64,000 nt of DNA from Verrucomicrobium sp. BvORR034 (GCF_000739635.1 NZ_BATQ01000008.1:1-64000), one strand, 5' to 3'. Positions 26,169-36,059 are shown, numbered from the stretch's first letter. Notes: generated by a model not told the origin, from the letters alone. Numbers and translations: made by a program.

Positions 26169-27554
26169 ATGACCAGCCCTGCCGCCGCCCTCCCCACGCC
26201 GGGAGCCAGGAAACCGTTCTACAAGATCCTCTACGTCCAGGTCATCATCGCCATCGCCCTCGGGGTGCTGCTCGGACATTATTTCCCGGGCGCAGGTGTC
26301 GCGATGAAACCCCTCAGCGAGGGCTTCATCCGGCTGATAAAAATGCTGATCGCTCCCATCATTTTCTGCACCGTGGTGGTGGGGATCGCCGGTATGGAAG
26401 ACATGAAGAAGGTGGGCAAGACGGGTGGTCTGGCCCTGCTCTACTTTGAGGTCGTCAGTACCGTGGCTCTCATTCTGGGGCTTGTGATCATCAATGTGGT
26501 GAAACCTGGTGTGGGCATGAATTCAGTGCCCACTGCGGCCAATGTCGCCTCGGTGGCGCAGTACACCGAGCCTGGGAAAATGAAATCCACCACGGAGTTT
26601 CTCCTCAACATTGTTCCGAGCAGTGTGGTGGACGCCTTTGCGAAAGGGGAGATTTTGCAGGTGTTGCTCTTCTCAATCTTGTTTGGGTTTGCCCTTCACC
26701 GGTTCGGTGGGCGCGGCACTTTGGTGTTCGACTTTATTGAGAAGACCTCACACGTGCTCTTTGGCATCGTGGGTATTGTCATGAAGGTGGCCCCCATCGG
26801 GGCCTTCGGGGCCATGGCCTTCACCATCGGTGAGCACGGGTTGGACTCCCTGTATTCCCTTGGGAAATTGATGGCGACCTTCTATGCCACCTGTCTCCTC
26901 TTCATCTTTGGGGTGCTGGGACTCATCACCAAGTATCACGGCTTCAGCATCTGGAAGTTCATCAAGTACATCAAGGAAGAGCTCCTCATCGTGCTGGGCA
27001 CCTCCTCTTCGGAGTCCGTGCTGCCCCGTATCATGGCCAAGCTGGAGAATCTGGGGGTGCAGAAGTCCACGGTGGGTCTCGTGGTGCCTACGGGCTACTC
27101 CTTCAACCTGGATGGCACCTCCATTTACCTGACCATGGCGGCGGTTTACATCGCCCAGGCCACGAACACTCCGTTGGACCTTCAGCACCAGATCACCCTG
27201 CTGCTCGTGCTGCTCCTGACTTCCAAGGGAGCCGCCGGAGTCACCGGGAGCGGATTCATCGTCCTCGCCGCTACGCTCTCGGCCGTCGGTCATGTGCCGG
27301 TGGCCGGACTGGCGTTTATCTTGGGGATTGACCGCTTCATGTCCGAGGCCCGGGCGCTGACCAATCTTGTGGGCAACGGCGTGGCCGCCATCGTGGTGGG
27401 CAAGTGGTGCGGCGAGGTGGACGAGACCATCCTGCACCGCCGCCTGAACAACGAGACCGAGGTGGAGGCAAGTACCCCTGAGGTGGTCCTGGACCGGAAA
27501 GAGGCCCACATGGCCGCGGATGATGCCGTGCCCCCCACGGCCCCGCAGCCGTAA
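26169..27554 (+). CDS. Dicarboxylate/amino acid:cation symporter (DctA/GltP family)
   Basis: 461 aa. SLC1 fold hallmarks: eight hydrophobic segments and two re-entrant loops, the Ser-rich HP1 motif [13 protein letters not shown] near 280, the NMDGT-like TM7 motif [12 protein letters not shown] near 310 and the HP2 region [20 protein letters not shown] near 355. It takes up C4-dicarboxylates (succinate, fumarate, malate) or acidic amino acids with Na+ or H+. DctA is somewhat favoured by length and the '[17 protein letters not shown]' motif. Cytoplasmic C-terminal tail of about 40 charged residues. Confidence 0.92.
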   Translation: MTSPAAALPTPGARKPFYKILYVQVIIAIALGVLLGHYFPGAGVAMKPLSEGFIRLIKMLIAPIIFCTVVVGIAGMEDMKKVGKTGGLALLYFEVVSTVALILGLVIINVVKPGVGMNSVPTAANVASVAQYTEPGKMKSTTEFLLNIVPSSVVDAFAKGEILQVLLFSILFGFALHRFGGRGTLVFDFIEKTSHVLFGIVGIVMKVAPIGAFGAMAFTIGEHGLDSLYSLGKLMATFYATCLLFIFGVLGLITKYHGFSIWKFIKYIKEELLIVLGTSSSESVLPRIMAKLENLGVQKSTVGLVVPTGYSFNLDGTSIYLTMAAVYIAQATNTPLDLQHQITLLLVLLLTSKGAAGVTGSGFIVLAATLSAVGHVPVAGLAFILGIDRFMSEARALTNLVGNGVAAIVVGKWCGEVDETILHRRLNNETEVEASTPEVVLDRKEAHMAADDAVPPTAPQP

Positions 27555-27793
27555 GCTGAGGTGGGAGGCGACGCGATTCAGTGGGCGTCCGAAAAATGGC
27601 CCCCCAGTCCCCTTTCTGGCATCCGATCAATGAACACAATGCCCGATGAAGGCTCCAACTCCGGCGTGACACCCCTCCCAGACCGGGCTGGGGACGGCTC
27701 ACTTGGCCCCTTGATAACCCTGCTGCTCCCCCTGAACTCCTGCTTTGCACGCCCCCAGCGCGGGTGCTAGACTCCCTTTCCCCTCATCCTTCT

Positions 27794-29302
27794 ATGGAAT
27801 CAGTCCTCAACGCCCTCCATTACGCCGGCATCATCTTCCTCGTCATCATGGTGTTCAACCTGATGATCCTCGTCCACGAGTGGGGCCACTTCCTGGCAGC
27901 ACGCTGGCGCGGGCTGAAGGTGGACAAGTTCCAGATCTGGTTTGGTGCGCCCATCTGGAAGAAAACCTACAACGGCGTGCAGTACGGCCTGGGCTGGATC
28001 CCCGCCGGCGGTTTCGTGGCCCTGCCGCAGATGGCACCCATGGAGGCCATTGAAGGCGGTAGCGGTGAGCGCGAGCAGCTTCCCCCGATCAGCCCGCTGG
28101 ACAAGATCATCGTCGCTTTCGCCGGTCCTCTCTTCAGTTTCATGCTCGCCTGTTTGTTCGCCGTCGTGGTGTTCAATGTGGGCAAACCAGAGCAGGAAGG
28201 CATGGTCACCACCACAATCGGCTGGGTGGCCCCTGACAGCAACGCGGACAAGGGCGGACTCAAGCCCGGTGACAAGATCCTCGAAATCGACGGTCGTCCG
28301 GTGAAGACCTTCGGCGGCTTGGTGGACAGCGTCCGCTGGAACGTGGTCTCCAGTGAGAACAACCCCATCCCCTTCCTTGTGGAGCGTCCGGGCGAACCCA
28401 AGCCGCTGCTGGTGCCGGTGACCGCAGAGATCGTGGAGAAAGAAAAGACCTCCTTCTTCTCCTTCCTCTTCAAGCGCAAGCAGCTTCGTGAGGTGGGCAT
28501 CGCCGGGAAGCAGACGCCGATGGTGGCGGGCACCCAGGAAAACAGCCCGGCCGCCGAGGCGGGCATCCAGGCCACGGACCTCATCACCTCTGTGGACGGG
28601 AAGGAACTGCTGAGCCTCTACCAACTGGGCGACTACATTGAGAAGAACCCCAGCAAGCAGCTGGAGCTGGGCATTCTGCGCGACAAAGGCAAGCCGACCG
28701 AGAAGTCGCTGACCGTGCACGTCACGCCCCGCCAGCCGGACATCCGCCCGGATGACGACAAGGGCCGCCAGCTCATCGGCGTGATCTGGGACCAAAACGG
28801 TCTGCGTCAGATCTCCCACCCGCGTCCATGGACGCAGATCCGGGACGCGCTCAAGACCATGGGCGCCACCATCTCCGCCATCATCTCCCGCAAGTCGGAG
28901 ATCAACATGGGCCATCTGAGCGGCCCTATTGGTATCGGCCGCGCCTATTACACCCTGTTGGACGATCCGTATGGCCTGCAGCGCGTGCTCTGGTTCAGCG
29001 TCGTGCTGAACGTGAACCTCGCCGTCATGAACCTGCTGCCCTTCCCTGTGCTGGACGGTGGACACATCACCATGGCGCTCTTTGAGTGGATCCGTCGCCG
29101 CCCGATCAACATCCGCATTCTGGAGGTGGTGCAGATGGCCTGCGTCTTCCTTCTCCTAGGCTTCATGGTCTTCGTGAGCATGAAGGACGCTGGCGACATG
29201 GTCGGTGGAGGCAAAGGAGACAAACGGGAGGCCAAGCAGGAATATCGCTTCCTCCCAGCCAATCAGCGCCAGACCGGTGCCGCTCCCGCTCCTGGCCAGT
29301 AG
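27794..29302 (+). CDS. rseP: Site-2 protease RseP (M50 RIP metalloprotease)
   Basis: 502 aa, slightly longer than usual. The active-site motif HEWGH (His28, Glu29, His32) is in the first TM helix, two PDZ domains are in the middle (GWVAPDSNADKGGLKPGDKI and AGTQENSPAAEAGIQATDLI), and the second zinc-ligand region LLPFPVLDGGH is near the C-terminus. RseP cleaves anti-sigma factors and signal-peptide remnants within the inner membrane. It lies 45 nt upstream of ispG, a common rseP-ispG neighbourhood. Start ATG 27794 is chosen because it directly precedes TM1. Confidence 0.93.
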   Translation: MESVLNALHYAGIIFLVIMVFNLMILVHEWGHFLAARWRGLKVDKFQIWFGAPIWKKTYNGVQYGLGWIPAGGFVALPQMAPMEAIEGGSGEREQLPPISPLDKIIVAFAGPLFSFMLACLFAVVVFNVGKPEQEGMVTTTIGWVAPDSNADKGGLKPGDKILEIDGRPVKTFGGLVDSVRWNVVSSENNPIPFLVERPGEPKPLLVPVTAEIVEKEKTSFFSFLFKRKQLREVGIAGKQTPMVAGTQENSPAAEAGIQATDLITSVDGKELLSLYQLGDYIEKNPSKQLELGILRDKGKPTEKSLTVHVTPRQPDIRPDDDKGRQLIGVIWDQNGLRQISHPRPWTQIRDALKTMGATISAIISRKSEINMGHLSGPIGIGRAYYTLLDDPYGLQRVLWFSVVLNVNLAVMNLLPFPVLDGGHITMALFEWIRRRPINIRILEVVQMACVFLLLGFMVFVSMKDAGDMVGGGKGDKREAKQEYRFLPANQRQTGAAPAPGQ

Positions 29303-29347
29303 CGGCCACTTGTCCCTCGCCCCTCTTCCCTTATCCCTCTACCCGTA

Positions 29348-31138
29348 ATGCACCCGCTTCAGTACTGCCCCGATCTCTACCACTACCAGCGCCGTGAAAC
29401 CCGGGAAGTCCGGGTGGGCAAGGTGGGCATCGGTGGCGGTAACCCGATCCGGGTGCAGTCCATGCTTACCTCCGACACGCGCGATACGGAGGCCTGCATC
29501 CAGCAGACGCTGGAGCTCGTGGCCGTGGGGTGTGAGATCGTCCGCATCACCGCCCAGACGCGGCCCATTGCGGAGAATCTCCAGAACATCAAAGCAGGCC
29601 TTCTGGCCGCTGGCTGCGATGTGCCGCTGGTCGCGGACATCCACTTCAAGCCCGACGCCGCCATGGAGGCCGCCAAGTGGGTGGAAAAGGTGCGCGTGAA
29701 CCCCGGCAACTTCGTGGACAAGAAGAAGTTCGCGATCCGCGAGTACACGGATGACCAGTACGCAGAGGAGCTGGGCCGCATCGAGGAGGAGTTCATCCCC
29801 CTCGTGGAGCTCTGCAAGTCCAAGGATCGGGCCATGCGCATCGGCACCAATCACGGCTCCCTGAGCGACCGCATCATGAACCGGTACGGCGACACGCCGC
29901 TGGGCATGGTGGAGAGCGCCCTCGAGTTCGCCCGTGTGGCGCGCCAGCAGGACTATCACAACTTCGTCTTCTCCATGAAGGCGAGCAATCCCAAGGTCAT
30001 GATCGAGGCCTACCGCCTCCTCGTGGCCCGGCTCAATGATCTGGGCGGCGACTGGAACTACCCCATCCATCTGGGCGTGACCGAGGCGGGCGATGGCGAG
30101 GACGGCCGCATCAAGAGCGCTATCGGCATCGGCTCTCTCCTGGCGGACGGCATTGGCGACACCGTGCGCGTGAGCCTGACCGAGGACGCGGTGTATGAGA
30201 TCCCCGTGGCCCAGACCCTGGTGCAGCCGTACAATGACGGCGTGCCCGCCCGTTTTGAAGGTGTGGCCAATCCGCCTTCGGTCAGCTACGATCCCTTTGA
30301 GTTCGAGCGCCGCCAGTCCTCCGTGCTCAAGGTGAATGGCGTGAGCGTCGGCGGCCACGAGACCATGGCCGTCTTCACCAGCCGACGGAAGTGGGATGCC
30401 GTGGCGCACAAGATCGACAAGCTCGGCGACTTCAAGCCCGAGGTGGTGGTGGAGGACAGCGAGGCTGTTGCACTCGATCCCCGCGACGATGCCGCCATCG
30501 CGTATGTCAACAGCTCCACGAGTCCCTGTCTCGTGACGGTGAAGGACGGTGTGAACCTTCCGGTGATCGCTGCGTTCCGTCTGCTTTCCTCACGATTGGA
30601 GCCCCGGCATCCGATCCTGCTCAAGGACACGTTTGAGCCTGCCACGGAGCCCAAGACGGACTTCGTGCCCACGCTGCTCAGCGCTGCCACGAACATCGGG
30701 TCCCTTCTGTGCGACGGCATTGGCGATGCCATCCTGGTGCAGGGTGAGGAGGCCCCCGGTCAGTCCTTCCGCATCTCCTACAACATCCTCCAGGCCGCTG
30801 GCACCCGTATTTTCAAGACGGACTATGTGGCCTGCCCGAGCTGCGGCCGCACGCTTTTCAATCTGCAGACCACCACGCAGAAGATCCGCGCCGCCACCGG
30901 TCACCTCAAGGGCGTGCGCATCGCCGTCATGGGCTGCATCGTGAACGGTCCTGGTGAAATGGCGGATGCCGATTTCGGCTACGTGGGCGGTGCGCCGGAC
31001 AAGATCAACCTCTACGTCGGCAAGACCGCCGTGAAGTTCAACATCCCGGAAGGTGAGGCTGTGGAGCGCCTGATCGATCTGATCAAGGAGCACAATCGCT
31101 GGGTGGATGCCCCCACGGCCCCGGTGGAAGCGGCCTGA
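29348..31138 (+). CDS. ispG: 4-hydroxy-3-methylbut-2-enyl diphosphate synthase, long type
   Basis: 596 aa; the long (plant/Chlamydia/Bacteroidetes-like) form with an extra central domain between the TIM barrel and the Fe-S domain. It reductively converts MEcPP to HMBPP, the penultimate step of the MEP isoprenoid pathway. The N-terminal barrel contains NPIRVQSMLTSDTRD and DIHFKP. The [4Fe-4S] ligands are in VACPSCGRTLF and MGCIVNGPGEMADADFGYVGG near the C-terminus. Directly downstream of rseP and upstream of trmB. Confidence 0.96.
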   Translation: MHPLQYCPDLYHYQRRETREVRVGKVGIGGGNPIRVQSMLTSDTRDTEACIQQTLELVAVGCEIVRITAQTRPIAENLQNIKAGLLAAGCDVPLVADIHFKPDAAMEAAKWVEKVRVNPGNFVDKKKFAIREYTDDQYAEELGRIEEEFIPLVELCKSKDRAMRIGTNHGSLSDRIMNRYGDTPLGMVESALEFARVARQQDYHNFVFSMKASNPKVMIEAYRLLVARLNDLGGDWNYPIHLGVTEAGDGEDGRIKSAIGIGSLLADGIGDTVRVSLTEDAVYEIPVAQTLVQPYNDGVPARFEGVANPPSVSYDPFEFERRQSSVLKVNGVSVGGHETMAVFTSRRKWDAVAHKIDKLGDFKPEVVVEDSEAVALDPRDDAAIAYVNSSTSPCLVTVKDGVNLPVIAAFRLLSSRLEPRHPILLKDTFEPATEPKTDFVPTLLSAATNIGSLLCDGIGDAILVQGEEAPGQSFRISYNILQAAGTRIFKTDYVACPSCGRTLFNLQTTTQKIRAATGHLKGVRIAVMGCIVNGPGEMADADFGYVGGAPDKINLYVGKTAVKFNIPEGEAVERLIDLIKEHNRWVDAPTAPVEAA

Positions 31139-31233
31139 TTCTGACCCTGATCCCGATTCTGATTTTGTAAAAGCTTGCTGCTCCGCCCGCCGCCCCTTTG
31201 TGGGACCGGGCCAAGGCAGCTCTGACATCCGGC

Positions 31234-31827
31234 ATGACCCCTGTTTTTGTTCCCGAAGACTACTTCCAGCATCACGATCCCCATGCGCTCTTCCCCGAGA
31301 CGGGAGACCGCCCCCTCGAGCTGGATCTGGGCTGTGGTGACGGCACGTTTCTGATCGAAATGGCCACCGCCCACCCGGAGCGCAACTTCCTGGGAGTGGA
31401 GCGCCTGATTGGCCGCGTGGAGAAGACCGCCCGCCGGATTGAGCAGCGGGGGCTGAAGAACGCCCGCGTGCTCCGGCTGGAGACCACCTACACCCTCGGC
31501 TGGCTGCTCGCGGCGGGCAGTGTGAGCCGCCTGCACCTCCTCTGCCCGGACCCCTGGCCCAAGAAGAAACATCACGGCCGCCGCCTGCCCAACAGCACCG
31601 CCTTTCTAGAGTCCATCGAGCGAGTCCTCGTCCCGGGAGGGGAATTCCTCCTCAAGTCCGACGACCTCCCGTACTACGAAAACGCCCTCGAAGCCCTGAC
31701 CCAACGTCCCGCCATGACCCGCCTGGACTGGCCAGACGGGGCGTTCTTCTATCCCATCACCGATTTTGAGAAACAGTGGATGGCCCTCGGGAAACCGATT
31801 TTTCGGGCGAGATGGAGAAGGGCATAG
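31234..31827 (+). CDS. trmB: tRNA (guanine-N7-)-methyltransferase
   Basis: 197 aa. Methylates G46 of tRNA with SAM. SAM-binding LDLGCGDGTFLIEMA near 30-44, GVERLIGRVEKTARR near 56-70, and the family signature LLCPDPWPKKKHHGRR near 105-120 followed by 'FLLKSDDLPYYE'. The ATG at 31234 is preferred to an upstream TTG (31198). About 95 nt after ispG. Confidence 0.95.
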   Translation: MTPVFVPEDYFQHHDPHALFPETGDRPLELDLGCGDGTFLIEMATAHPERNFLGVERLIGRVEKTARRIEQRGLKNARVLRLETTYTLGWLLAAGSVSRLHLLCPDPWPKKKHHGRRLPNSTAFLESIERVLVPGGEFLLKSDDLPYYENALEALTQRPAMTRLDWPDGAFFYPITDFEKQWMALGKPIFRARWRRA

Positions 31828-31835
31828 AACTCAAC

Positions 31836-31870
31836 AATTAGGAATGGTGAATTAGGAATTAGGAAGGAGC
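31836..31870. repeat. AATTAGG-type heptad array after trmB
   Basis: Five 7-bp units in phase (AATTAGG, AATGGTG, AATTAGG, AATTAGG, AAGGAGC), 8 nt after the trmB stop. Only a weak inverted partner is seen near 31912-31930 (…CATTCATCATTTTCA…), followed by a CTCTGTGGTTGAACTTC word. This is the same order of modules as at 21684-21863 but more degenerate. Confidence 0.65.
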
Positions 31871-32099
31871 TACCCTGACCGGAGCTTCCACGCAGACGGG
31901 AAGGCGGTTCGGCATTCATCATTTTCACTGCCTCTGTGGTTGAACTTCAACGTTCTCCCACCCTGTCTCTCCAAAGTTGCCCGAAAGAGGCGGGTTATGC
32001 GTACCTTGGCCCAATCCATGCTTGGCATATCGCAAGCGACGCTCCCACGTCTGCGCAAGCACCGCAAAAGTGCATGCGTAATTCAACTTATGCCTCAAC

Positions 32100-32582
32100 A
32101 TGGAACTCAGCCGTTTCAGCGACTACTCCCTGCGCGTACTGATGTATGCCGCAGCGCGCGAGCATGAAAAGGTAACCCTAAGTGAACTGACCCAGGCTTA
32201 TCGAGTCTCACACCACCATCTCGTCAAGATCGTCCACTACCTCGGCAAGCTGGGATACCTCAGCAACCGCCGCGGCCGGAGTGGGGGAATTCGTCTGGGC
32301 CGGGCACCGCGCGACATCAAGGTCGGCGATGTGATCCGCAGCACAGAGACTCATTTCAATCTTGTCGAATGCTTCGACCCCGCCAACGATCTCTGCAAGC
32401 TCTCCCCCACCTGCCGTCTGCGCGGGGTGTTCCGGGAGGCGCGGGATGCGTTTCTGGACGTGCTGGATCACTACACGCTCGAGGACCTGGTGATGGACGG
32501 CAAGCCGATCCTGCGCCTGCTCAGCCCCAGTCCGGGTCATGGCTACGTCGCGGGCGCGACACTGAACGGCACGCATCCCTGA
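32100..32582 (+). CDS. Rrf2-family Fe-S transcriptional regulator (NsrR-like)
   Basis: 160 aa. Winged helix MELSRFSDYSLRVLMYAA...RVSHHHLVKIVHYLGKLGYL (1-54) is typical of the Rrf2 family. Cys91, Cys99 and Cys105 match the three-Cys cluster of NsrR (C-x7-C-x5-C here, against 4 and 5 in E. coli). NsrR senses nitric oxide via an Fe-S cluster and represses detoxification genes. The leader (32068-32098) contains a GCAT...ATGC inverted pair spaced like an operator, but it is not a good match to the classical NsrR site. The c-type haem gene downstream is a likely target. Confidence 0.85.
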   Translation: MELSRFSDYSLRVLMYAAAREHEKVTLSELTQAYRVSHHHLVKIVHYLGKLGYLSNRRGRSGGIRLGRAPRDIKVGDVIRSTETHFNLVECFDPANDLCKLSPTCRLRGVFREARDAFLDVLDHYTLEDLVMDGKPILRLLSPSPGHGYVAGATLNGTHP

Positions 32583-32629
32583 GGACTGCGGCGGCGGGCT
32601 GGCGCGCGCGAGTTGTTTCCTCATGCTGC

Positions 32630-33910
32630 GTGGTGTTTCTCGCCTGCAATTTACCGCTTTCTGCTGCGGAGCCTGCGCCGGCGGAACCGTGGAAGACATC
32701 TTCGGATCCCGTGGCCAGGCTCTGGCAGCGGGTGCAGGGTGGGCAGGTGAAGCTCCTGGTGGAGGGGGATGAGAAGACCTTTCTACAGGCTGTGCTCAAG
32801 GAGCTGGATGTGCCGGTGGCCTCGCAGGTGCTGGTATTCTCCAAGACCAGCCTGCAGAACGCGCTGATCGGACCGATGCGGCCGCGGGCGGTTTATTTCT
32901 CTGAAGAGGTGTATGTCGGTTGGGTGCAGGGCGGCCTGATTGAGATCATCGGCATGGATCCGGAGACGGGGCCGCATTTCTACACCTTGAGCCAGAGAGG
33001 TGGCGCGGCAGTGGGTTATCGCCCGGAACTTGCAACGGATGAGCAGTGCCTGAGCTGCCATGAGAGCTCGCGCACCGGCGGGGTGAAGGGCATGCTGGTG
33101 CGCTCGGTGTTTGCCGATGCCTCCGGGCAGCCCATCCTGAGTGAAGGGAGCCACGTCACCACGCATGAGAGTCCGCTTTCGGAACGCTGGGGTGGCTGGT
33201 ATGTGACGGGTCGCCATGGCAAGGATAGGCACATGGGCAATGCCATTGCCAAGGAGACCGGGGCGGGCGTGCAACTGGACCGGGAGCGAGGAGCTAACAT
33301 CACCTCCCTGCAGGACATCATCTCCACGCAGCCTTATCTGACGAAGACGAGCGATCTCGTGGCCCTCATGGTGCTGGAGCACCAGTGCAGCACCCACAAC
33401 CTCCTGACGGAGGCGGCCCGCAGCACGCGTGCCGCCATGGCCCGCCAGCGGGATCTGCAGAAGGCTTTCAATGAACCCGTGACAGAGGTGCCGCAGGGCT
33501 CGGCCCAGAGCGTGATCCGCAGCCTGGCGGAAAAGCTGCTGCGTCAGATGCTCTTCGTCGATGAGTACACCTTGCAGGATGATGGCGTGGAAGGGGACGT
33601 GTCGTTTCAGGACGCCTTCCGGCGCAACCGCCAGGAGACAGAAGAGGGTCGCTCGCTCAAGGACTTTCAGCTCCGCACCCGCCTCTTCAAACACCGCTGC
33701 AGTTACATGATCTACTCGCGGGCATTTGAGGCCCTGCCCCAGCAGATGAAGGACGAATTCTACTCCCAGCTCTGGCAGGTTCTGCGCGGGCACGATGGGC
33801 GGGAGAAGGAGTTCGCCAGCCTGTCTGAGAGCGAGCGGGGGCACATCCGTACCATCCTGCTGGCCACCAAGAAAGACCTGCCTGCGTACTGGCGCGAGCA
33901 GACGCCCTGA
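32630..33910 (+). CDS. Periplasmic c-type haem protein of unknown function
   Basis: About 426 aa from GTG 32630. The frame is open upstream, but the export signal (…SSCCVVFLACNLPLSAAEP, cleavage near SAAEP) limits sensible starts. The exact start is uncertain and a GTG 3 nt further is equally possible. A single CxxCH haem-attachment motif occurs in DEQCLSCHESSRTGGVKG. Other features are conserved-looking His/Met residues (HVTTHESPLSERWGGWYVTGRHGKDRHMG) and a helical C-terminal half. It lies 47 nt after the Rrf2 regulator, suggesting a redox- or NO-responsive operon. The family is unnamed to me. Confidence 0.7.
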   Translation: MVFLACNLPLSAAEPAPAEPWKTSSDPVARLWQRVQGGQVKLLVEGDEKTFLQAVLKELDVPVASQVLVFSKTSLQNALIGPMRPRAVYFSEEVYVGWVQGGLIEIIGMDPETGPHFYTLSQRGGAAVGYRPELATDEQCLSCHESSRTGGVKGMLVRSVFADASGQPILSEGSHVTTHESPLSERWGGWYVTGRHGKDRHMGNAIAKETGAGVQLDRERGANITSLQDIISTQPYLTKTSDLVALMVLEHQCSTHNLLTEAARSTRAAMARQRDLQKAFNEPVTEVPQGSAQSVIRSLAEKLLRQMLFVDEYTLQDDGVEGDVSFQDAFRRNRQETEEGRSLKDFQLRTRLFKHRCSYMIYSRAFEALPQQMKDEFYSQLWQVLRGHDGREKEFASLSESERGHIRTILLATKKDLPAYWREQTP

Positions 33911-33928
33911 GTCATACTCGCGCCCATC

Positions 33929-34384
33929 ATGCGCCGTTTTGCCCTCTATGCTTTTGTTATCACCCTGCTATGGCTGGGGTTTGTGTGTGCCATCAGTTTT
34001 GTGGAAGCCCCGTTGAAGTTCAAAGCGCCGGGCGTGGAGTTGAAGCATGCTCTGAGCATCGGGCGGCTGGTGTTTCATGCGCTGAATCGGGTCGAGTTGA
34101 TTTGTTGTGCGTTCTCCTGGTTCCTGATGTTGCGGCTGCGGGTGGTGCGCACGCGGGGCAGCGTGGTGTTGCTGGCGATCATCACCGCCGTGCTGGCGTT
34201 TCAAGTTTGGGGCCTCATGCCCGCCCTGGATGTGCGGGCCAAAGCGGTGCTGGCAGGGGAGATCGTGGCTGCCTCCTGGCATCACAACGCCTACATCGGT
34301 CTGGAGTTTTTGAAGGCCGCGTTGCTGGGCGTGCTCGCTGCTGCGCAGATTCAGTCTTTTGCTCGTGCGGTGTTGTCTGAGTAG
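33929..34384 (+). CDS. Small four-helix integral membrane protein (DUF4149-like)
   Basis: 151 aa with four hydrophobic segments (about 5-25, 45-70, 78-98, 120-142). 'WLGFVCAISFVEAPLKFKAPGV' near the N-terminus resembles the DUF4149 pattern (F...P..F). It starts 18 nt after the haem protein gene, so the three genes 32100-34384 probably form one transcript. Possibly an inner membrane partner of the haem protein; function unknown. Confidence 0.65.
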   Translation: MRRFALYAFVITLLWLGFVCAISFVEAPLKFKAPGVELKHALSIGRLVFHALNRVELICCAFSWFLMLRLRVVRTRGSVVLLAIITAVLAFQVWGLMPALDVRAKAVLAGEIVAASWHHNAYIGLEFLKAALLGVLAAAQIQSFARAVLSE

Positions 34385-34522
34385 ATAGGAGTCTGGCCCG
34401 CTAGACAAAGTAGAAGCGCCGTCCCGGCTCTTTTGAGGTAGTAGGGAGAGGAAGAGGCGGTTGTGGAGACGTGTGAAGACCAGACCGCCGCAACTCCTTC
34501 GGAGTAAAAACCTCCAACACCG

Positions 34523-34718
34523 TACCCAACGTAGACTCGCTGGAAGCTCGCCAACGTTGGGCTTGTAGCCCCATCCTCTTCGAGGAAGAACTTCGACTGA
34601 GCAAGTGGCCGCCAAGGAACCACCTGGAGGTTCCCATCTCAGTTCGAAGTTGATCCCCAGCGGGGATCTCTAACACAGCCCAACGTTGGACGAGCCCTAA
34701 GCGAGTCAACGTTGGGTA
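34523..34718. repeat. About 196-bp nested palindrome in an 819-nt gene-free region
   Basis: The gap 34385-35203 has no credible gene. Arms 34523-34563 and 34677-34718 are inverted (about 36 of 42 positions match) and each carries CCAACGTTGG-type palindromic cores. The enclosed sequence is itself partly inverted (AACTTCGA-CTGAG near 34589 against CTCAGTTCGAAGTT near 34639-34652). A family E word (GTAGAAGCGCCGTCCCGGCTCTT) lies at about 34410-34432, with a copy at 54831. A 171-codon open frame across the palindrome on the minus strand is not considered a gene. Confidence 0.75.
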
Positions 34719-35107
34719 CCTCCGCGGAGGAGGATCAGGTGGGGAGGCCGACAGCATCCGCTTTCTCCCCTCTGCCATCAACGCCTCCACGTCAGGCGGA
34801 TGCGATGTCATGCACTGCGCCTGACATTCGCGGCAAGATGCCGCGAACAGCACGCAGGGATGCGTGCGCTCCCCGAGCTTCCCAGGCAAGGCCATTTTGA
34901 GAAACGGCCAGACCACGTTTCACCACCCCCGAGGTTCCTTGGCAGGCACTAGCTGAAGCGTCTGCAAGCTTCGCCTATCTCGCCGATGTCGCCATGTTTC
35001 GACAGACCCTAGTCATCCCGCGCAGGACGCTGCGGCCTGCCCAAAGGCCCGAGCACGTCTAACCCCACCCTTGAGACGCCTGTACGGAGCGCTCTCTTCA
35101 CACCAAC

Positions 35108-35139
35108 AAAAAAGCAGGCCCCTTTCGAGACCTGCTTTT
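35108..35139 (-). terminator. Intrinsic terminator downstream of clpP
   Basis: Minus-strand hairpin AAAAGCAGG / CCTGCTTTT with a 12-nt loop, running into TTTTTT. Perfect 9-bp stem starting 65 nt after the clpP stop at 35204. The A-tract on the other side makes it potentially bidirectional. Confidence 0.85.
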
Positions 35140-35203
35140 GCATGTTTGAATAAACTTCGTTCGTTGAAACAACTTCAACTCCCGACGGAGCATTAAACCA
35201 AGA

Positions 35204-35917
35204 CTACACGGAGGTCTGCGGAGACACATCGCCGCCGCCATTGCCGCCGCCGGTGGCTTCTTTCACGACTTCCATGACGGGAGTGAACTCCTTCTTGTTG
35301 TCGAGCACCTTGTCCACCAGGCCGTAGGCCGCGGCTTCCTCACCGCTCATGTAGTAGTCGCGGTCGGCGTCACGCTCGACGGCTTCCACAGTTTTGCCGG
35401 TGTGGTGGGAGATGATCTTGTTCAGACGGCGCTTGAGGCGGTACATGAACTCCACGGTGCGCTCCACATCGCTGGCCGTGCCCTGGGCACCGCCGCTGAC
35501 TTGGTGGATCATGATGTGGGAGTTCGGGAGTGCGTAGCGCTTGCCTTTGGTGCCGGCGGTCAGGAGCACGGCGCCCATGCTGGCAGCGATGCCGATGCAA
35601 TAGGTGTTCACGTCACAGGTGACGAACTGCATGGTGTCGTAGATGGCCAGGCCCGCGGTCACGGAACCGCCAGGGGAGTTGATGTAGATGTTGATGTCCT
35701 TCTTCGGATCCTGCATCTGCAGGAACAGAAGCTGGGCGATCACGATATTGGCCACCTGGTCATCAATGGGGGTGCCGATGAAAATGATGCGGTCCTTGAG
35801 GAGGCGTGAGTAGATGTCATACGCCCGCTCCATGCGTCCCTCTGCCTCAATCACGGTAGGGATGATGTAGTTGGTCGGACGCTGAATCATGGTGGGGAAA
35901 TTGGCGGTGGTTGACAT
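35204..35917 (-). CDS. clpP: ATP-dependent Clp protease proteolytic subunit
   Basis: 237 aa, longer than the usual ~200 because of a C-terminal Gly-rich tail ([18 protein letters not shown]). The catalytic triad is Ser113 (GIAASMGA), His138 ([13 protein letters not shown]) and Asp187 (DADRDYYMS). '[19 protein letters not shown]' forms the substrate-aligning strand/handle region. It assembles into the tetradecameric barrel used by ClpX or ClpA. No clpX or tig is adjacent, so this may be one of several clpP paralogues, as is common in this phylum. Start ATG at 35917. Confidence 0.95.
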   Translation of the reverse strand: MSTTANFPTMIQRPTNYIIPTVIEAEGRMERAYDIYSRLLKDRIIFIGTPIDDQVANIVIAQLLFLQMQDPKKDINIYINSPGGSVTAGLAIYDTMQFVTCDVNTYCIGIAASMGAVLLTAGTKGKRYALPNSHIMIHQVSGGAQGTASDVERTVEFMYRLKRRLNKIISHHTGKTVEAVERDADRDYYMSGEEAAAYGLVDKVLDNKKEFTPVMEVVKEATGGGNGGGDVSPQTSV

Positions 35918-36059
35918 GGTGACGAATGAAGGGGGTGGTGGAGGTTTTGTCAAACCCAGCGGAATCGGGTCTGGGCTCTGGAGAGAGCCCTTCATCTAGC
36001 AGTACGCCGGGCTCGCGTCCACGGACGGGAGGGGCACAAATTCCCCTCCCGGGCCGGAT

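Noticed and set aside
32068-32098. Classical NsrR operator upstream of the Rrf2 gene
   Set aside because: Only a loose GCAT...ATGC pair is present; it does not match the 11-1-11 consensus well enough to list as a feature.
34401-34916. 171-codon minus-strand open frame across the palindrome
   Set aside because: Made of the inverted-repeat arms and low-complexity translation; no start signal or family.
34385-35107. Retron or group II intron RNA
   Set aside because: The palindrome is suggestive, but no reverse transcriptase is encoded in the window.
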